A stretch of DNA of 64,000 nt from Flavobacterium oreochromis (GTDB lineage: Bacteria > Bacteroidota > Bacteroidia > Flavobacteriales > Flavobacteriaceae). The position numbers and the translations under genes were made by a program. Below the pieces are notes generated by a model that did no database searches, was not told the DNA's origin, and saw only the letters and a list, made by a program, of their open reading frames with translations. The stretch's first letter is position 1; each line of letters opens with the position of its first letter. Below, in pieces: positions 28,093 through 38,159 of this stretch. The stretch lies in assembly GCF_019565455.1 (NCBI RefSeq), contig NZ_CP067377.1, forward strand, positions 434,001 through 498,000, read 5' to 3'.

Positions 28093-28998
28093 AATCATAT
28101 CCTGATAAGATAATACTACTGAATACCCTTTATCTAAAAAATAAGATGAAGGGTTTTCTTTTGAAATTACTAAAACAAAATCACCTCCCCAAGCCCCCAA
28201 ACTTTTAACTATCCCTCCAAAATCTGAAAAAAGAATTTCCTGAACAGTTTGTGTCTCCAAAATCTTACTCATTTCCTTTTCATGTAATTCTAATAATTGA
28301 GAAAATTCCTCTACTCTATTAGTTTTTAGCACTTCTTGTGTTAATTTATTAACAGTTGACATTACTTCCTGTATATTCCCTGATTTTTTATAATAATTTG
28401 CTATTGCAGTACGACTATTTTGCTTTTGATTTAAATAAACAAAATAGAGTTGATTAGTAAAATTAGGATAAAAATCTACTGGAATAACATCAGGTTCTCC
28501 CTTTATCAATTGATAGAGAATGGGGGTATTATATTGAGCACAAGCTACGTCATAACCACTCCCTCCAAAACTTTTTATTAATAAGGTGTAAGCATCTATA
28601 CTTAACCACTGTGCTATATTATTAATAAGAGTAGAAGAAGTCCCTAATCCCCAAAATTTAGGAAAAGTTAGCTTTGTAGACACTTTATACCCAAAGTTAG
28701 ATTGTAACAATTTTTCATTTAAAAGATAAGCATGATGAAGTATCTCTATTAATGTAGTCTGAATTTTATTGTCAATATATTTTTTTTTATTGAAAACATC
28801 ATCAAAACTAAAAACACTTTCAAACCAGATACTTCCATCACTATCATAACTAACCCATTCAAATGTGTTAGGTAAACCTTCTTCCACAACCAAATTTTGA
28901 CCAAATTTAGTAGGTAAAGCTAAAGCCTGTGCACCATCTAAAACTACATATTCACCTGTAATCAAGAGTTTACCATTACTATAAAAAGTTTGTTTCAT
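28087..28998 (-). CDS. GYDIA-type GHMP kinase (mevalonate pathway kinase)
   Basis: This 303-residue GHMP-superfamily kinase has the N-terminal KLLITGEYVVLDGAQALALP, the ATP-binding segment WGLGTSSTLINNIAQWL (about residues 116-132) and the diagnostic FGGSGYDVACAQ that names the GYDIA group of Bacteroidota. It probably phosphorylates mevalonate or phosphomevalonate; which one cannot be settled from sequence. The same-strand HMG-CoA reductase two genes upstream supports a place in the mevalonate route to isoprenoids. A short secreted protein gene separates them. Confidence 0.85.
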   Translation of the reverse strand: MKQTFYSNGKLLITGEYVVLDGAQALALPTKFGQNLVVEEGLPNTFEWVSYDSDGSIWFESVFSFDDVFNKKKYIDNKIQTTLIEILHHAYLLNEKLLQSNFGYKVSTKLTFPKFWGLGTSSTLINNIAQWLSIDAYTLLIKSFGGSGYDVACAQYNTPILYQLIKGEPDVIPVDFYPNFTNQLYFVYLNQKQNSRTAIANYYKKSGNIQEVMSTVNKLTQEVLKTNRVEEFSQLLELHEKEMSKILETQTVQEILFSDFGGIVKSLGAWGGDFVLVISKENPSSYFLDKGYSVVLSYQDMIL

Positions 28999-29014
28999 GC
29001 TATTTGATTTTGCT

Positions 29015-29559
29015 TCACTCTATTAGTTTATAAAACTCTAATTTTTTAATAAATTCATTAAATGGATAATTCTCATTTTTAAAATCATAAATTCCCATAG
29101 GATAAAATGTGAAAACTTCATTTATCTCCTTTATTTTCAGAGTGATATAAGAATTCAAGTCATAACATCTGATAAAACTAGTTTCAGAATTAAAAATATT
29201 TGAAATCCTATCCTTTCCATATTTATGAATCAAAATCTGAACTTTTAAATAATCAGCTGTTGAACAATCTGCTCCAAGACTACAACCTTTAAAATGAATA
29301 ATTTCACGTAGAGCTTTATCATATTCTTTCCTTGCGTCATATATGCGAGCTCTCAAGATTTTTATTTCACCCTCAGAAGTTTCCCATGCATTTCCACAAA
29401 AACCAAAATCAGAATTTTCAGCTTGATTTAGATAATATAAAGATTGATTGTATTTTCCTTTTTATATCTATTATGTGCCTTTTTCAAATAGTAAAATCCA
29501 TCTTGTGAAAAAGCAACAGAGGTAAAAAAAAGCAAAACTAGTATCGAAAAGTATTTCAT
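29015..29559 (-). CDS. secreted TPR-like protein of unknown function, frame interrupted once
   Basis: The start ATG overlaps the stop of HMG-CoA reductase. The N-terminus MKYFSILVLLFFTSVAFSQ is a signal peptide, followed by a helical repeat-like region (GFYYLKKAHNRYKKGKYNQS; ILRARIYDARKEYDKALREI) resembling tetratricopeptide units. One frame break in the T run at 29459-29463 splits it; correction gives about 181 residues. I cannot assign a function. Tight spacing on both sides suggests co-transcription with the mevalonate genes. Confidence 0.65.
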
Positions 29560-30876
29560 TATTTTCTAATTTCTGCTAAATAGTCCACCACAGCACTATG
29601 CGTAACGGTATTTTTTTCGAAGTGTTTCACTACTTGTTTGCGCTCTTCATCGTTTGCATTAAACTGATTTAAAATATTCATTAAGTGCATTTTCATATGC
29701 CCTTGTTGAATACCAGTAGTGGTTAAACTGCGTAAAGCGGCAAAATTTTGTGCCAAACCTGCTACGGCAACTACTTGCATTAACTCTTGAGCTGATGGTT
29801 TTTCGAGCATTTCAAGTGCAACTTTTACTAACGGATGTAAACTAGTTAATCCTCCTACAGTACCTAACGCTAAAGGGATTTCCATCCAAAACGTGAAAAT
29901 GCCATTTTCAATTTTAGCATGCGATAGGCTGGAATATTGTCCGTTTTTCGAAGCATAGGCATGAACACCTGCTTCTACCGCTCTAAAATCGTTTCCTGTT
30001 GCTATTACCACGGCATCAATTCCGTTCATAATACCCTTGTTATGAGTTACAGCGCGATAGGGTTCAATTTCGGCTATGCGAACGGCTTGCACAAATTTTT
30101 CAGCAAATTCATGAGGGTTTTCTATGTGTTTTTCAGCTAATTCTTCTATTTTACAAGAAACCTCTGCGCGTACCAAACAATTAGGAACATAATTAGACAA
30201 AATACTCATCACTACTGTGATGTTTTTTTCTTCTTCTGTAAATAATTCAAAAGCTAAGACTTCTTCTTTTAAAGTTTTTGCAAATTGCTCTAAACACGAA
30301 TTGATAAAATTAGCCCCCATTGAATCTTTGGTTTCAAAAGTGGCATGCAACTGATAATAGTTTTCTAAATCAGCAGTTTTATCACGAAGCGTTATATCTA
30401 AAATTCCGCCACCACGTTTTTGCATGTTTTTAGTAATGCTTTCGGTTTCAGTGAAGAATTTTGGTTTAACGGTGTTGAAAAAAGTTGTTAGTTTTTGCTT
30501 ATCCCCTTTATAAATAAAGTGAACCTGACCAATTTTTTTCAGTATTAACGATGGTTGTTTTAAAACCACCACGCGTTCCCCAAAATTTAGCCGATTTACT
30601 TGCAGCAGCCACTACACTACTTTCTTCCACTGCAAAAGGAATAGTATAGTTTTTTCCATTAATTGTAAAATTAGGTGCAACACCTAAAGGCAAGTAAAAG
30701 TTGGTTATCGTGTTTTCAATAAACTCATCATGTAATTTTTGCAAACTAGCATCATCATTCCAATATTGTTTGATGATGTTTTTGGCTTCTTGTGTATTTG
30801 AAAAATGGGTTTCAACAATCCAATTGATTTTTTCTTCTTTCGATAATTTTGAAAACCCGCTAACTGCTTTAGTCAT
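29559..30876 (-). CDS. hmgA: hydroxymethylglutaryl-CoA reductase, class II type, frame interrupted once
   Basis: This enzyme makes mevalonate from HMG-CoA, the committed step of the mevalonate isoprenoid pathway used by flavobacteria. Corrected for one missing T in the run at 30533-30539, the protein has about 439 residues, normal for bacterial class II enzymes. The catalytic glutamate lies in IPFAVEESSVVAAAS (about residue 80), the lysine-containing HNKGIMNGIDAVVIATGND is near the middle, and the C-terminal region carries the catalytic histidine area (FEKNTVTHSAVVDYL). The start is 21 bases after the toxin gene, and I see no TAnnTTTG in that gap. Confidence 0.9.
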
Positions 30877-30897
30877 TATTCTGTGGCTTTGTAATTT

Positions 30898-31179
30898 TTA
30901 TAAAGATTCCATATACTTGATAAATTCAAAAACAGATACATTGTTGGATTCCGTATCAATTGAATAAACTATAGTGTAACCTTTAAATATATAGTCTCTG
31001 ATATTTTCGTTGTCAAAGTAAATTGATTTCTTATAACTGTAAGGGTTTTTTAAATCCTTTTTGATAGATTTTATTAAATCTATTTTAAATTTTCTTGCTG
31101 CTTGTGGTTTGTCCTTAGCAATATAGGCAACTTGTTCGTTTAATAATTCATAGAATTCAAAACTAATCTCTATTTTCAT
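30898..31179 (-). CDS. RelE/ParE-family toxin
   Basis: This small protein of about 93 residues starts at MKIEISFEFYELLNEQVAYI and ends YTIVYSIDTESNNVSVFEFI, the usual RelE/ParE strand pattern. I chose the ATG at 31179 because the longer frame would run far back into the antitoxin. It overlaps the antitoxin gene by 17 bases, typical of type II pairs. Targets of this superfamily are either mRNA on the ribosome or gyrase; the sequence alone does not decide. Confidence 0.75.
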   Translation of the reverse strand: MKIEISFEFYELLNEQVAYIAKDKPQAARKFKIDLIKSIKKDLKNPYSYKKSIYFDNENIRDYIFKGYTIVYSIDTESNNVSVFEFIKYMESL

Positions 31180-31402
31180 ATTTAGAAATTGTTTCTTCAA
31201 GCATGGAATCAAGTTCGTCTAAAGTGTAGGTTTTAGTTTTTCCACTTTTCAACTTTTCATAGGATTCCTGCACGCGTTTCTTTGTTTTTAAGAATTGTTC
31301 GTCCTCTTCAATAATATTGATTTCAGTTTTTGAGAAACTATTCAAGAATTCCATCAATTTTTCTTTGATTCTTGAGTTAAATTCTATTTTTATGGTTTCC
31401 AT
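31163..31402 (-). CDS. antitoxin of the RelE/ParE pair
   Basis: A 79-residue acidic, helical protein (METIKIEFNSRIKEKLMEFL through LDELDSMLEETISKYENRD). The ATG at 31402 is preferred because the promoter -7 element sits 20-27 bases upstream, which would leave the longer 114-codon frame untranscribed at its start. The C-terminal part should wrap the toxin. The N-terminal DNA-binding fold is not clearly one of the classic types. Confidence 0.7.
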   Translation of the reverse strand: METIKIEFNSRIKEKLMEFLNSFSKTEINIIEEDEQFLKTKKRVQESYEKLKSGKTKTYTLDELDSMLEETISKYENRD

Positions 31403-31421
31403 AACAAGTTGCTTTAATGTA

Positions 31422-31429
31422 CAAAAGTA
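31422..31429 (-). promoter_or_regulatory. promoter -7 element of the toxin-antitoxin unit
   Basis: On the minus strand this reads TACTTTTG, matching TAnnTTTG, about 20 bases before the antitoxin ATG. It is the only good promoter I see upstream of the toxin, antitoxin and hmgA. Confidence 0.55.
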
Positions 31430-31557
31430 ATAAAAACTAAAAATATGGGAGTCAGAACTCCCCTTGAAATGCGTCATTAAATTGCTTTTAACAAAAAAAT
31501 ACATCATTGTTTAGTTTTTTTCACTAAAATTGGGCAATTTTTTACATCAACTAAAAA

Positions 31558-33728
31558 ATGAAAAATAAAATTACGTCCGTTTTAGTACTGTTTTTAGTAT
31601 CATTTTCAACGATAGCTCAAAAACAAATATCTTTAGAAGAAATATGGTCTGGGGCTTTTAGGACCCAGAGTATGACTGCTTTAGAAGCAATGAAAAACAG
31701 TAATCAATACACTGTTTTAGATTTTGATAGAACTTCTAAATCTTCACAAATCAATTTATATGACTTTGCAACCTTAAACAAGGTAAGTACTCTAATTGAT
31801 AGTAAAGACTTTACTCAATTAGATGGAATTGATTCTTATATTTTTAATAAAGACGAAAAAAAATATTAATTGCTAATAATAGCGATCAAATTTTCCGTCA
31901 TTCTTTTGTAGCTGATTATTTTATTTATGACACTACATCAAAATCATTAACAAAATTAGCTGACTATAAAGTACAAGAACCTACTTTTTCTCCTGACGGA
32001 TCTAAAGTAGCGTACGCTTACCAGAATAACTTATATGTGTATGACATTGCTTCAAAAAAGCATACTCAAATTACTACTGATGGTAAAAAAAATAGCATTA
32101 TTAATGGGGTAACGGATTGGGTATATGAAGAAGAATTTGCTTTTGTAAGAGCTTATGATTGGAATTTAGGTTCTGACAAAATAGGTTTTATTCGTTTTGA
32201 TGAAACGGATGTACCTCAATTTTCTATGGATTTATACAATGAAGGTTTATACCCTTCACAATCTGTTTTTAAATACCCAAAAGCAGGTGAAAAGAATGCC
32301 TTTGTATCTTTACACATCTATGATCTAAAAACAGGAATAACTACAAAAATTAATTTAGATAATTATACTGATTTTTACATTGCTCGCATCAAGTGGACTC
32401 ATGAAACGAATATATTAAGTGCACAAGTTTTAAATCGCCATCAAAACAATTTAGACTTATTATTCATTGATGGAAATTCAGGAGCAACTAAAGTCGTTCT
32501 TAATGAGCAGAACAAAGCATATGTGGATGTTACGGATAATTTAACTTTTCTAAAAGACAATAGTTTTATTTGGACTTCTGAAAAAGATGGTTTTAATCAT
32601 ATTTATCATTATGACAAAATAGGCACATTAAAAAAACAAATAACAAAAGGGCCTTGGGAAGTAACTAATTACTATGGTTTTGATGAAAAAAATGGAATAA
32701 TTTACTATCAATCAGTTGAAAATGGTTCTATTAACCGTGACGTGTATAGCATAAAGATTGACGGAAGTAATAAAAAACGTTTAACTACTCAAATAGGAAC
32801 AAATACAGCAACTTTCAGTCCTAACTTCGAATACTTTATTAATTCCTTTTCAAGCGCTAAAAATGCTCCGAAATACACTTTAAATGATTCTAAAACAGGT
32901 AAAGAAATTAAAATCATTACTTCTAACGAAAAATTAGAAGAAAAACTAACCTCTTATAATTTACCATTAAAAGATTTTTCTGAATTAATTACAGAAAAGG
33001 GATATAAATTAAATACTTGGATGATTAAACCAAAAGATTTTGATCCTAACAAAAAATATCCTGTATTTATGTTTCAATATTCAGGTCCTGGCTCACAACA
33101 GGTAGCGAATCAATGGAACAACACAAATGATTATTGGTTCATGATGCTAGCGCAACAAGGTTACATTGTAATTTGTGTAGACGGACGTGGTACAGGTTTT
33201 AAAGGATCAGAATTCAAAAAATGCACTTACAAAGAATTAGGAAAATATGAAGTAATAGATCAAATAGATGCAGCTAAAGTAATAGGCAACTATCCATATG
33301 TAGATAAAACAAGAATTGGTATATTTGGCTGGTCATTTGGTGGCTTTATGGCATCAAATTGTATTTTTCAAGGAGCTGATGTATTTAAAACTGCTATAGC
33401 AGTTGCTCCAGTAACATCTTGGAGGTACTATGACAGTATTTATACTGAACGCTATATGCAAACACCACAAGAAAACGCTACTGGATATGATGCTAATTCG
33501 CCTATTACACATGTGAGTAAATTGAAAGGTAACTTTTTATTAATTCACGGCACAGCAGATGATAATGTACATGTGCAAAATACGATGAAAATGATAGAAG
33601 CTTTAGTACAAGCCAACAAACAATTTGACTGGGCTATTTACCCTGATAAAAACCACGGCATTTATGGGGGAAAAACACGTTTACAATTATATACTAAAAT
33701 GACGAATTTTATTAAAGAAAAATTATAG
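31558..33728 (+). CDS. S9 family peptidase, dipeptidyl peptidase IV, frame interrupted once
   Basis: DPP-IV removes X-Pro or X-Ala dipeptides from peptide N-termini in the periplasm. A signal peptide (MKNKITSVLVLFLVSFSTIA) precedes an N-terminal beta-propeller domain with the EE substrate-anchoring motif (WVYEEEFAF), then the alpha/beta-hydrolase domain with nucleophile GWSFGGF, aspartate in HGTADDNVH and histidine in DKNHGIYGG. The frame breaks in an eight-A run at 31856-31863; one added A yields about 723 residues. Three peptide transporters follow on the same strand, which fits a peptide-utilisation function. Confidence 0.92.
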
Positions 33729-33808
33729 ATTAAATAATTTGCTTATCAGATTTTTTAAACTTAGCAAGCATAAAACAATAACCAAAACCAAAATTAAATA
33801 AATTTAAA

Positions 33809-35365
33809 ATGAGCGAAACAGTAAAACAAGGACATCCTAAAGGACTGTACTTCTTGTTCTTTACAGAAATGTGGGAACGATTCAGTTACTACGGAATGAG
33901 AGCAATTTTCATTCTATTTATGACAAAAATTTTATTAATGAAAGATGCAGAAGCATCTGAAATTTATGGAAGTTATACAGGTCTTGTATATTTAACTCCT
34001 CTTTTAGGAGGATATCTTTGTGATAAATTCTTAGGAAACAGAAGAAGTATCATGATTGGTGGTTTATTGATGGCTATTGGTCAGTTTTTCATGTTTTTGA
34101 GTGCTACTACAGGAGCTGACGGTGGAGTAGCTTTAATGTGGTTAGGGCTTACTGCTATTATTATTGGTAATGGTTTTTTCAAACCAAATATTTCAACAAT
34201 GGTAGGTCAGCTTTATCCAGCAAATGACCGTCGTATTGATAGTGCATTTACTATATTTTATATGGGGATTAACTTGGGAGCTTTCTTTTCGCCTTTAGTT
34301 TGTGGTTCTATGGATTTCAAATGGGGATTCTTAGCAGCGTGCATTGGTATGGTAATGAGTTTAATTTTCTTTGCTTTATTCCAGAAAAAATTCTTAGTTT
34401 CAGAAGAAGGTAAAGAAATAGGTCTTCCTGTTAAACAATTAGACTTAAAAAACATCTTATACATCATAGGTTCTATTGGAATCGTATTCTTCATGCTTAA
34501 CTTCAAACAATTATTTAGCACTGATACTGATGTTATCGGATATTTCATTTACGGCTCGATGGTTGTTATGCCTTTAATCATCTTAACAGACAAAAGCTTA
34601 AGCAATATTGAAAGAAATAGAATCTTAGTAATTTTCATTTTAGCTTTCTTCGTAATCTTTTTCTGGGGTGCTTTTGAACAAGCAGGAGCTTCTTTAACAT
34701 TATTCGCAGATAGACAAACTAATCGTAACTTATTCGGTTGGGAAATGCCTGCTTCATACTTCCAATCGGTAAACCCATTAGCGGTAATTTTATTAGCTCC
34801 CGTTATGTCAATCGTTTGGGGATTCTTGTACAAACGTAATGCAGAACCTTCTTCACCTAAAAAAATGGCTATTGGTTTAGCACTTGTTGCTTTAGGATAT
34901 GGCGTAATTGCTATTGCAGTTAAGGGACTTGGAATGGATGAAAAAGTATCGATGTGGTGGTTAATTGGATTATACATTATTCACTCTATTGGGGAATTAT
35001 GTTTATCTCCTATTGGTTTATCAATGGTTTCTAAATTAGCGCCATTACGTTTATCTTCTTTATTAATGGGAACTTGGTTTTTAGCTAATGCAGCCGCTAA
35101 CAAATTTGCAGGTACTTTATCAGCCTTAATTCCACCAGCTAAAGACGCATCAGGTAAATTCTTACCTTTAGAAGACGGGACTATCCCAACCGCTGATCCT
35201 TCATTCTTAGGATTCCAAATTACTAACTTGTATGAATTCTTTATGTTGTTCATCGTTATGACAGGTGTAGCAGCAGGGATTTTATTTATATTAAGTTCTT
35301 GGTTACAAAAAATGATGCACGAAGATCATAAAGAAGGAATTGACTTATCAGTAGAAAATAGATAA
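33809..35365 (+). CDS. POT-family proton-coupled peptide transporter (1 of 3)
   Basis: This 518-residue inner-membrane MFS protein imports di- and tripeptides with protons. The POT signature on helix 1, EMWERFSYYGMRAI (about residues 18-31), carries the ExxER motif used in proton coupling. The second family signature FYMGINLGAFFSPLVCG lies near residue 150, and the C-terminal LCLSPIGLSMVSKLAP is also conserved. It has more than 12 hydrophobic segments. It is followed by its own terminator, so it is a separate unit from the next transporter. Confidence 0.92.
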   Translation: MSETVKQGHPKGLYFLFFTEMWERFSYYGMRAIFILFMTKILLMKDAEASEIYGSYTGLVYLTPLLGGYLCDKFLGNRRSIMIGGLLMAIGQFFMFLSATTGADGGVALMWLGLTAIIIGNGFFKPNISTMVGQLYPANDRRIDSAFTIFYMGINLGAFFSPLVCGSMDFKWGFLAACIGMVMSLIFFALFQKKFLVSEEGKEIGLPVKQLDLKNILYIIGSIGIVFFMLNFKQLFSTDTDVIGYFIYGSMVVMPLIILTDKSLSNIERNRILVIFILAFFVIFFWGAFEQAGASLTLFADRQTNRNLFGWEMPASYFQSVNPLAVILLAPVMSIVWGFLYKRNAEPSSPKKMAIGLALVALGYGVIAIAVKGLGMDEKVSMWWLIGLYIIHSIGELCLSPIGLSMVSKLAPLRLSSLLMGTWFLANAAANKFAGTLSALIPPAKDASGKFLPLEDGTIPTADPSFLGFQITNLYEFFMLFIVMTGVAAGILFILSSWLQKMMHEDHKEGIDLSVENR

Positions 35366-35389
35366 TTCTTAAAATATTTTATATCTTTC

Positions 35390-35425
35390 AAGCCTGTAAC
35401 TAAATTGTTACAGGCTTTTTTTAAT
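35390..35425 (+). terminator. rho-independent terminator after the first POT transporter
   Basis: AAGCCTGTAAC at 35390-35400 pairs perfectly with GTTACAGGCTT at 35407-35417, followed by a T tract. Confidence 0.85.
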
Positions 35426-35527
35426 ATTATTCACATGAAATCGCCATAAATAGGAAGTTTGCGTATGCAAACACCTATGAATAAAAGCGATACTATATGT
35501 GACTTATAAAAAATAAATTTCACACAT

Positions 35528-37180
35528 ATGAAAAACAAACACCCAAAAGGATTACTTTTTTTATTTTTTACTGAAATGTGGGAGCGTTTTGGTTATTATC
35601 TTATCATTGGAATCTTTGTCTTGTATATGATTGACCCTACTACAACGGGCGGTTTAGCATTTAGTGACAAGCAAGCAGATGATATTTTTGGTAGTTTTAT
35701 TGCCTTAACTTATCTTACTCCTTTCTTAGGAGGTTATATGGCCGATCGTTATTTGGGCTATTTTAAATCAGTATATTTAGGAGGTACCTTAATGGGATTA
35801 GGTTATATAGGGTTGGGTTTTCATAATCTTACCACTTTTTATATTTCCATGGCTTTAATTGTTATAGGTAATGGTTTCTTCAAACCTAGTATTTCTACAC
35901 TAGTTGGGAATCTTTATTTTGATGAAAAATACAAAGCTAATAAAGATGCTGGATATAATATTTTCTATATGGGGATTAACATCGGCGCCTTTTTATGTAA
36001 CATTATTGCGGCATTCATGCGTAATCAGTATGGATGGAGTGCTGCCTTCATCACTGCAGGTATAGGTATGTTTGTTGGTTTATTCATTTTTACTTTAGGT
36101 AGAAAGCATTTGGAGCATGCCAATGTGACTAAACCCGTTCAGGAAGGTGATATTTCTTTAGTTAGTATTTTAGGAAAAGTGTTTTTACCTGCTATTATCT
36201 GTGGAGCTATTGGTTGGATGATTCCTGGCAATATTTTTAAATCAGATTCAACTGATGCATTCATTTTTGCTTGTATTCCAGTAATTATTTTCTATGTTGG
36301 TTTATATGTAAAAGCTACTACTGAAGACAAACGCCCTTTAGGAGCTTTATTAGCTATTTTTGCTGTAGGAATGTTGTTTTGGGCTGTGTTTAAACAAAAT
36401 GGTACTGCTTTAACACGCTGGGCAAATTATTACACAGACAGACAAGTTACGGGTACTACAGAAAATACTTTATCATCTATTTATTTAGTAGATCAAAAAG
36501 ATTATACTACGAAAGAAGTACAACAATATGACAACCAGTTTCAAGCTGAAAAGGATAAAAATGGCGAAGCTATTAAAGTTCAAGGGAAAGATGTATATTT
36601 TAAAAATGAAGCACCAGCTAAACTAGCTGAACTTGAAAAAAATCCAGAGCAAAAAATTTCATTAATCAATACTGAATTGTTTCAATCGATTAATCCAGGA
36701 TGGATTATATTGTTGACTCCAGTAGTTGTTGGTTTCTTTCTTATGCTACGTCGTAAAGGAAAAGAACCTAGTACACCTTCTAAAATTGTTTTAGGTTTAT
36801 TCATTTCTGCTTTGTCATGTTTAGTCATGGTAGCTGCTGTATATGCAGGTAGCAATGGTGCTGTAAAAGTCTCTCCATTGTGGTTAGTGGGAACTTATGG
36901 GGTTATTACAATTGGAGAACTTTGTTTATCTCCTATGGGATTATCGATAGTTTCTAAATTAGCACCGCCAAGACTTACAGCTTTAATGATGGGAGGTTTT
37001 TTCTTGTCTATATCAATAGGAAATAAACTTTCAGGGGTGTTAGCAAGTATGTGGTATGACTATGAAAATAAAGCAAATTTCTTTATTGTGAATATGATAC
37101 TTTTATTATTTGCAACTGGATTAGGATTATCTATCCTAAAAAGACTTAATGCTGTGATGAAAGAAAAAGGAATTAATTAA
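35528..37180 (+). CDS. POT-family peptide transporter (2 of 3), with a large central insert
   Basis: This 550-residue paralogue of the upstream transporter keeps EMWERFGYYLIIGI on helix 1 and FYMGINIGAFLCNII in the second signature. Between about residues 310 and 385 it has a hydrophilic insert (VDQKDYTTKEVQQYDNQFQA and following) absent from the 492- and 518-residue paralogues. Extra-membrane insertions of this kind are known in Bacteroidota POT proteins; the role here is unknown. Its stop overlaps the nuclease ATG as TAATG. Confidence 0.9.
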   Translation: MKNKHPKGLLFLFFTEMWERFGYYLIIGIFVLYMIDPTTTGGLAFSDKQADDIFGSFIALTYLTPFLGGYMADRYLGYFKSVYLGGTLMGLGYIGLGFHNLTTFYISMALIVIGNGFFKPSISTLVGNLYFDEKYKANKDAGYNIFYMGINIGAFLCNIIAAFMRNQYGWSAAFITAGIGMFVGLFIFTLGRKHLEHANVTKPVQEGDISLVSILGKVFLPAIICGAIGWMIPGNIFKSDSTDAFIFACIPVIIFYVGLYVKATTEDKRPLGALLAIFAVGMLFWAVFKQNGTALTRWANYYTDRQVTGTTENTLSSIYLVDQKDYTTKEVQQYDNQFQAEKDKNGEAIKVQGKDVYFKNEAPAKLAELEKNPEQKISLINTELFQSINPGWIILLTPVVVGFFLMLRRKGKEPSTPSKIVLGLFISALSCLVMVAAVYAGSNGAVKVSPLWLVGTYGVITIGELCLSPMGLSIVSKLAPPRLTALMMGGFFLSISIGNKLSGVLASMWYDYENKANFFIVNMILLLFATGLGLSILKRLNAVMKEKGIN

Positions 37181-38157
37181 TGAGTTTGTCCAACGAAATA
37201 TTCTTCCAATCTATCCGAGATGTTATTGCACAATCTCGAGAGCGAGTATTTCGTGCTGTTAATACAGTTTTATTAGAAACATATTCGCATATTGGAAGAA
37301 TAATCGTTGAAGAAGAGCAAAATGGGAATGCTCGTGCACTATATGGAACTGCTTTGTTAAAGAATGTTTCGCAACAATTAACACTTGAATTTGGAAAAGG
37401 GTTTGATTATACCAATCTTACCAACATGCGTAAGTTCTATTTGGCTTTCCAAAAACTTGACGCATTGCGTCAAGAATTGAGTTGGACACATTATAGACTA
37501 CTTTCTAAGATTGAAAATGAGGAGAAAAGAATATTCTACTTAAAAGAATCAGTTGCGAATGGTTGGAATTCTCGACAATTAGAACGTCAAATAAAAACAT
37601 TAACTTTTGAGAGAACACTTGCTGTTCCTAAAGAAACTGAACAAGATACTATACATTCGGTTTTAAAGGATCCTTATATTTTTGAATTTTTAGGATTGTC
37701 TTCAGATACGAAAAATTCGGAATTTCAAATAGAAACTGCAATTATAGATCATATTCAAAAATTCTTATTAGAGTTTGGAAAAGGATTTGCATTTGTAGCG
37801 CGTCAACAACATATTATTACAGATACTTCCGATTTTTATATCGATTTAGTATTTTACAATTATCTTTTAAAATGTTTTGTAATAATTGATTTAAAAACCG
37901 ACAAGCTTTCCCATCAGGATATTGGACAAATGGATATGTATGTCAGGATGTATGACGATTTGAAAAGAGGTGAAGGCGATAATCCCACTATAGGAATTTT
38001 ATTGTGTGCCGAAAAAGATGAAACAATAGTTAAATATTCGGTACTAAATGATAAAAATAATCTATTTGCAAGCCAATATATGTTGTATATGCCAAAAGAG
38101 GAAGATTTAAAAGATATTATTAATCAGGATCGTATTCGATTTGAATTAAATAAATAA
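37180..38157 (+). CDS. YhcG-type DUF1016 / PDDEXK nuclease domain protein
   Basis: This 325-residue protein has the DUF1016 N-terminal domain (about 10-150: helical, with AVNTVLLETYSHIGRIIVEE and ELSWTHYRLLSKIENEEKR) and a C-terminal PDDEXK nuclease-like domain. The catalytic core is in TSDFYIDLVFYNYLLKCFVI followed by IDLKTDK, giving the D-x(n)-DxK pattern. Family members act in DNA restriction, recombination or mobile-element contexts; precise activity is not established. It shares a TAATG overlap with the upstream transporter and ends two bases before the next, so it is embedded in a peptide transporter operon. Confidence 0.88.
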   Translation: MSLSNEIFFQSIRDVIAQSRERVFRAVNTVLLETYSHIGRIIVEEEQNGNARALYGTALLKNVSQQLTLEFGKGFDYTNLTNMRKFYLAFQKLDALRQELSWTHYRLLSKIENEEKRIFYLKESVANGWNSRQLERQIKTLTFERTLAVPKETEQDTIHSVLKDPYIFEFLGLSSDTKNSEFQIETAIIDHIQKFLLEFGKGFAFVARQQHIITDTSDFYIDLVFYNYLLKCFVIIDLKTDKLSHQDIGQMDMYVRMYDDLKRGEGDNPTIGILLCAEKDETIVKYSVLNDKNNLFASQYMLYMPKEEDLKDIINQDRIRFELNK

Positions 38158-38159
38158 CT

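Noticed and set aside
31447..31462. Hairpin GGGAGT/ACTCCC between the antitoxin and DPP-IV genes as a terminator
   Set aside because: The stem has six pairs, no T tract follows in either direction, and it lies between divergent starts.
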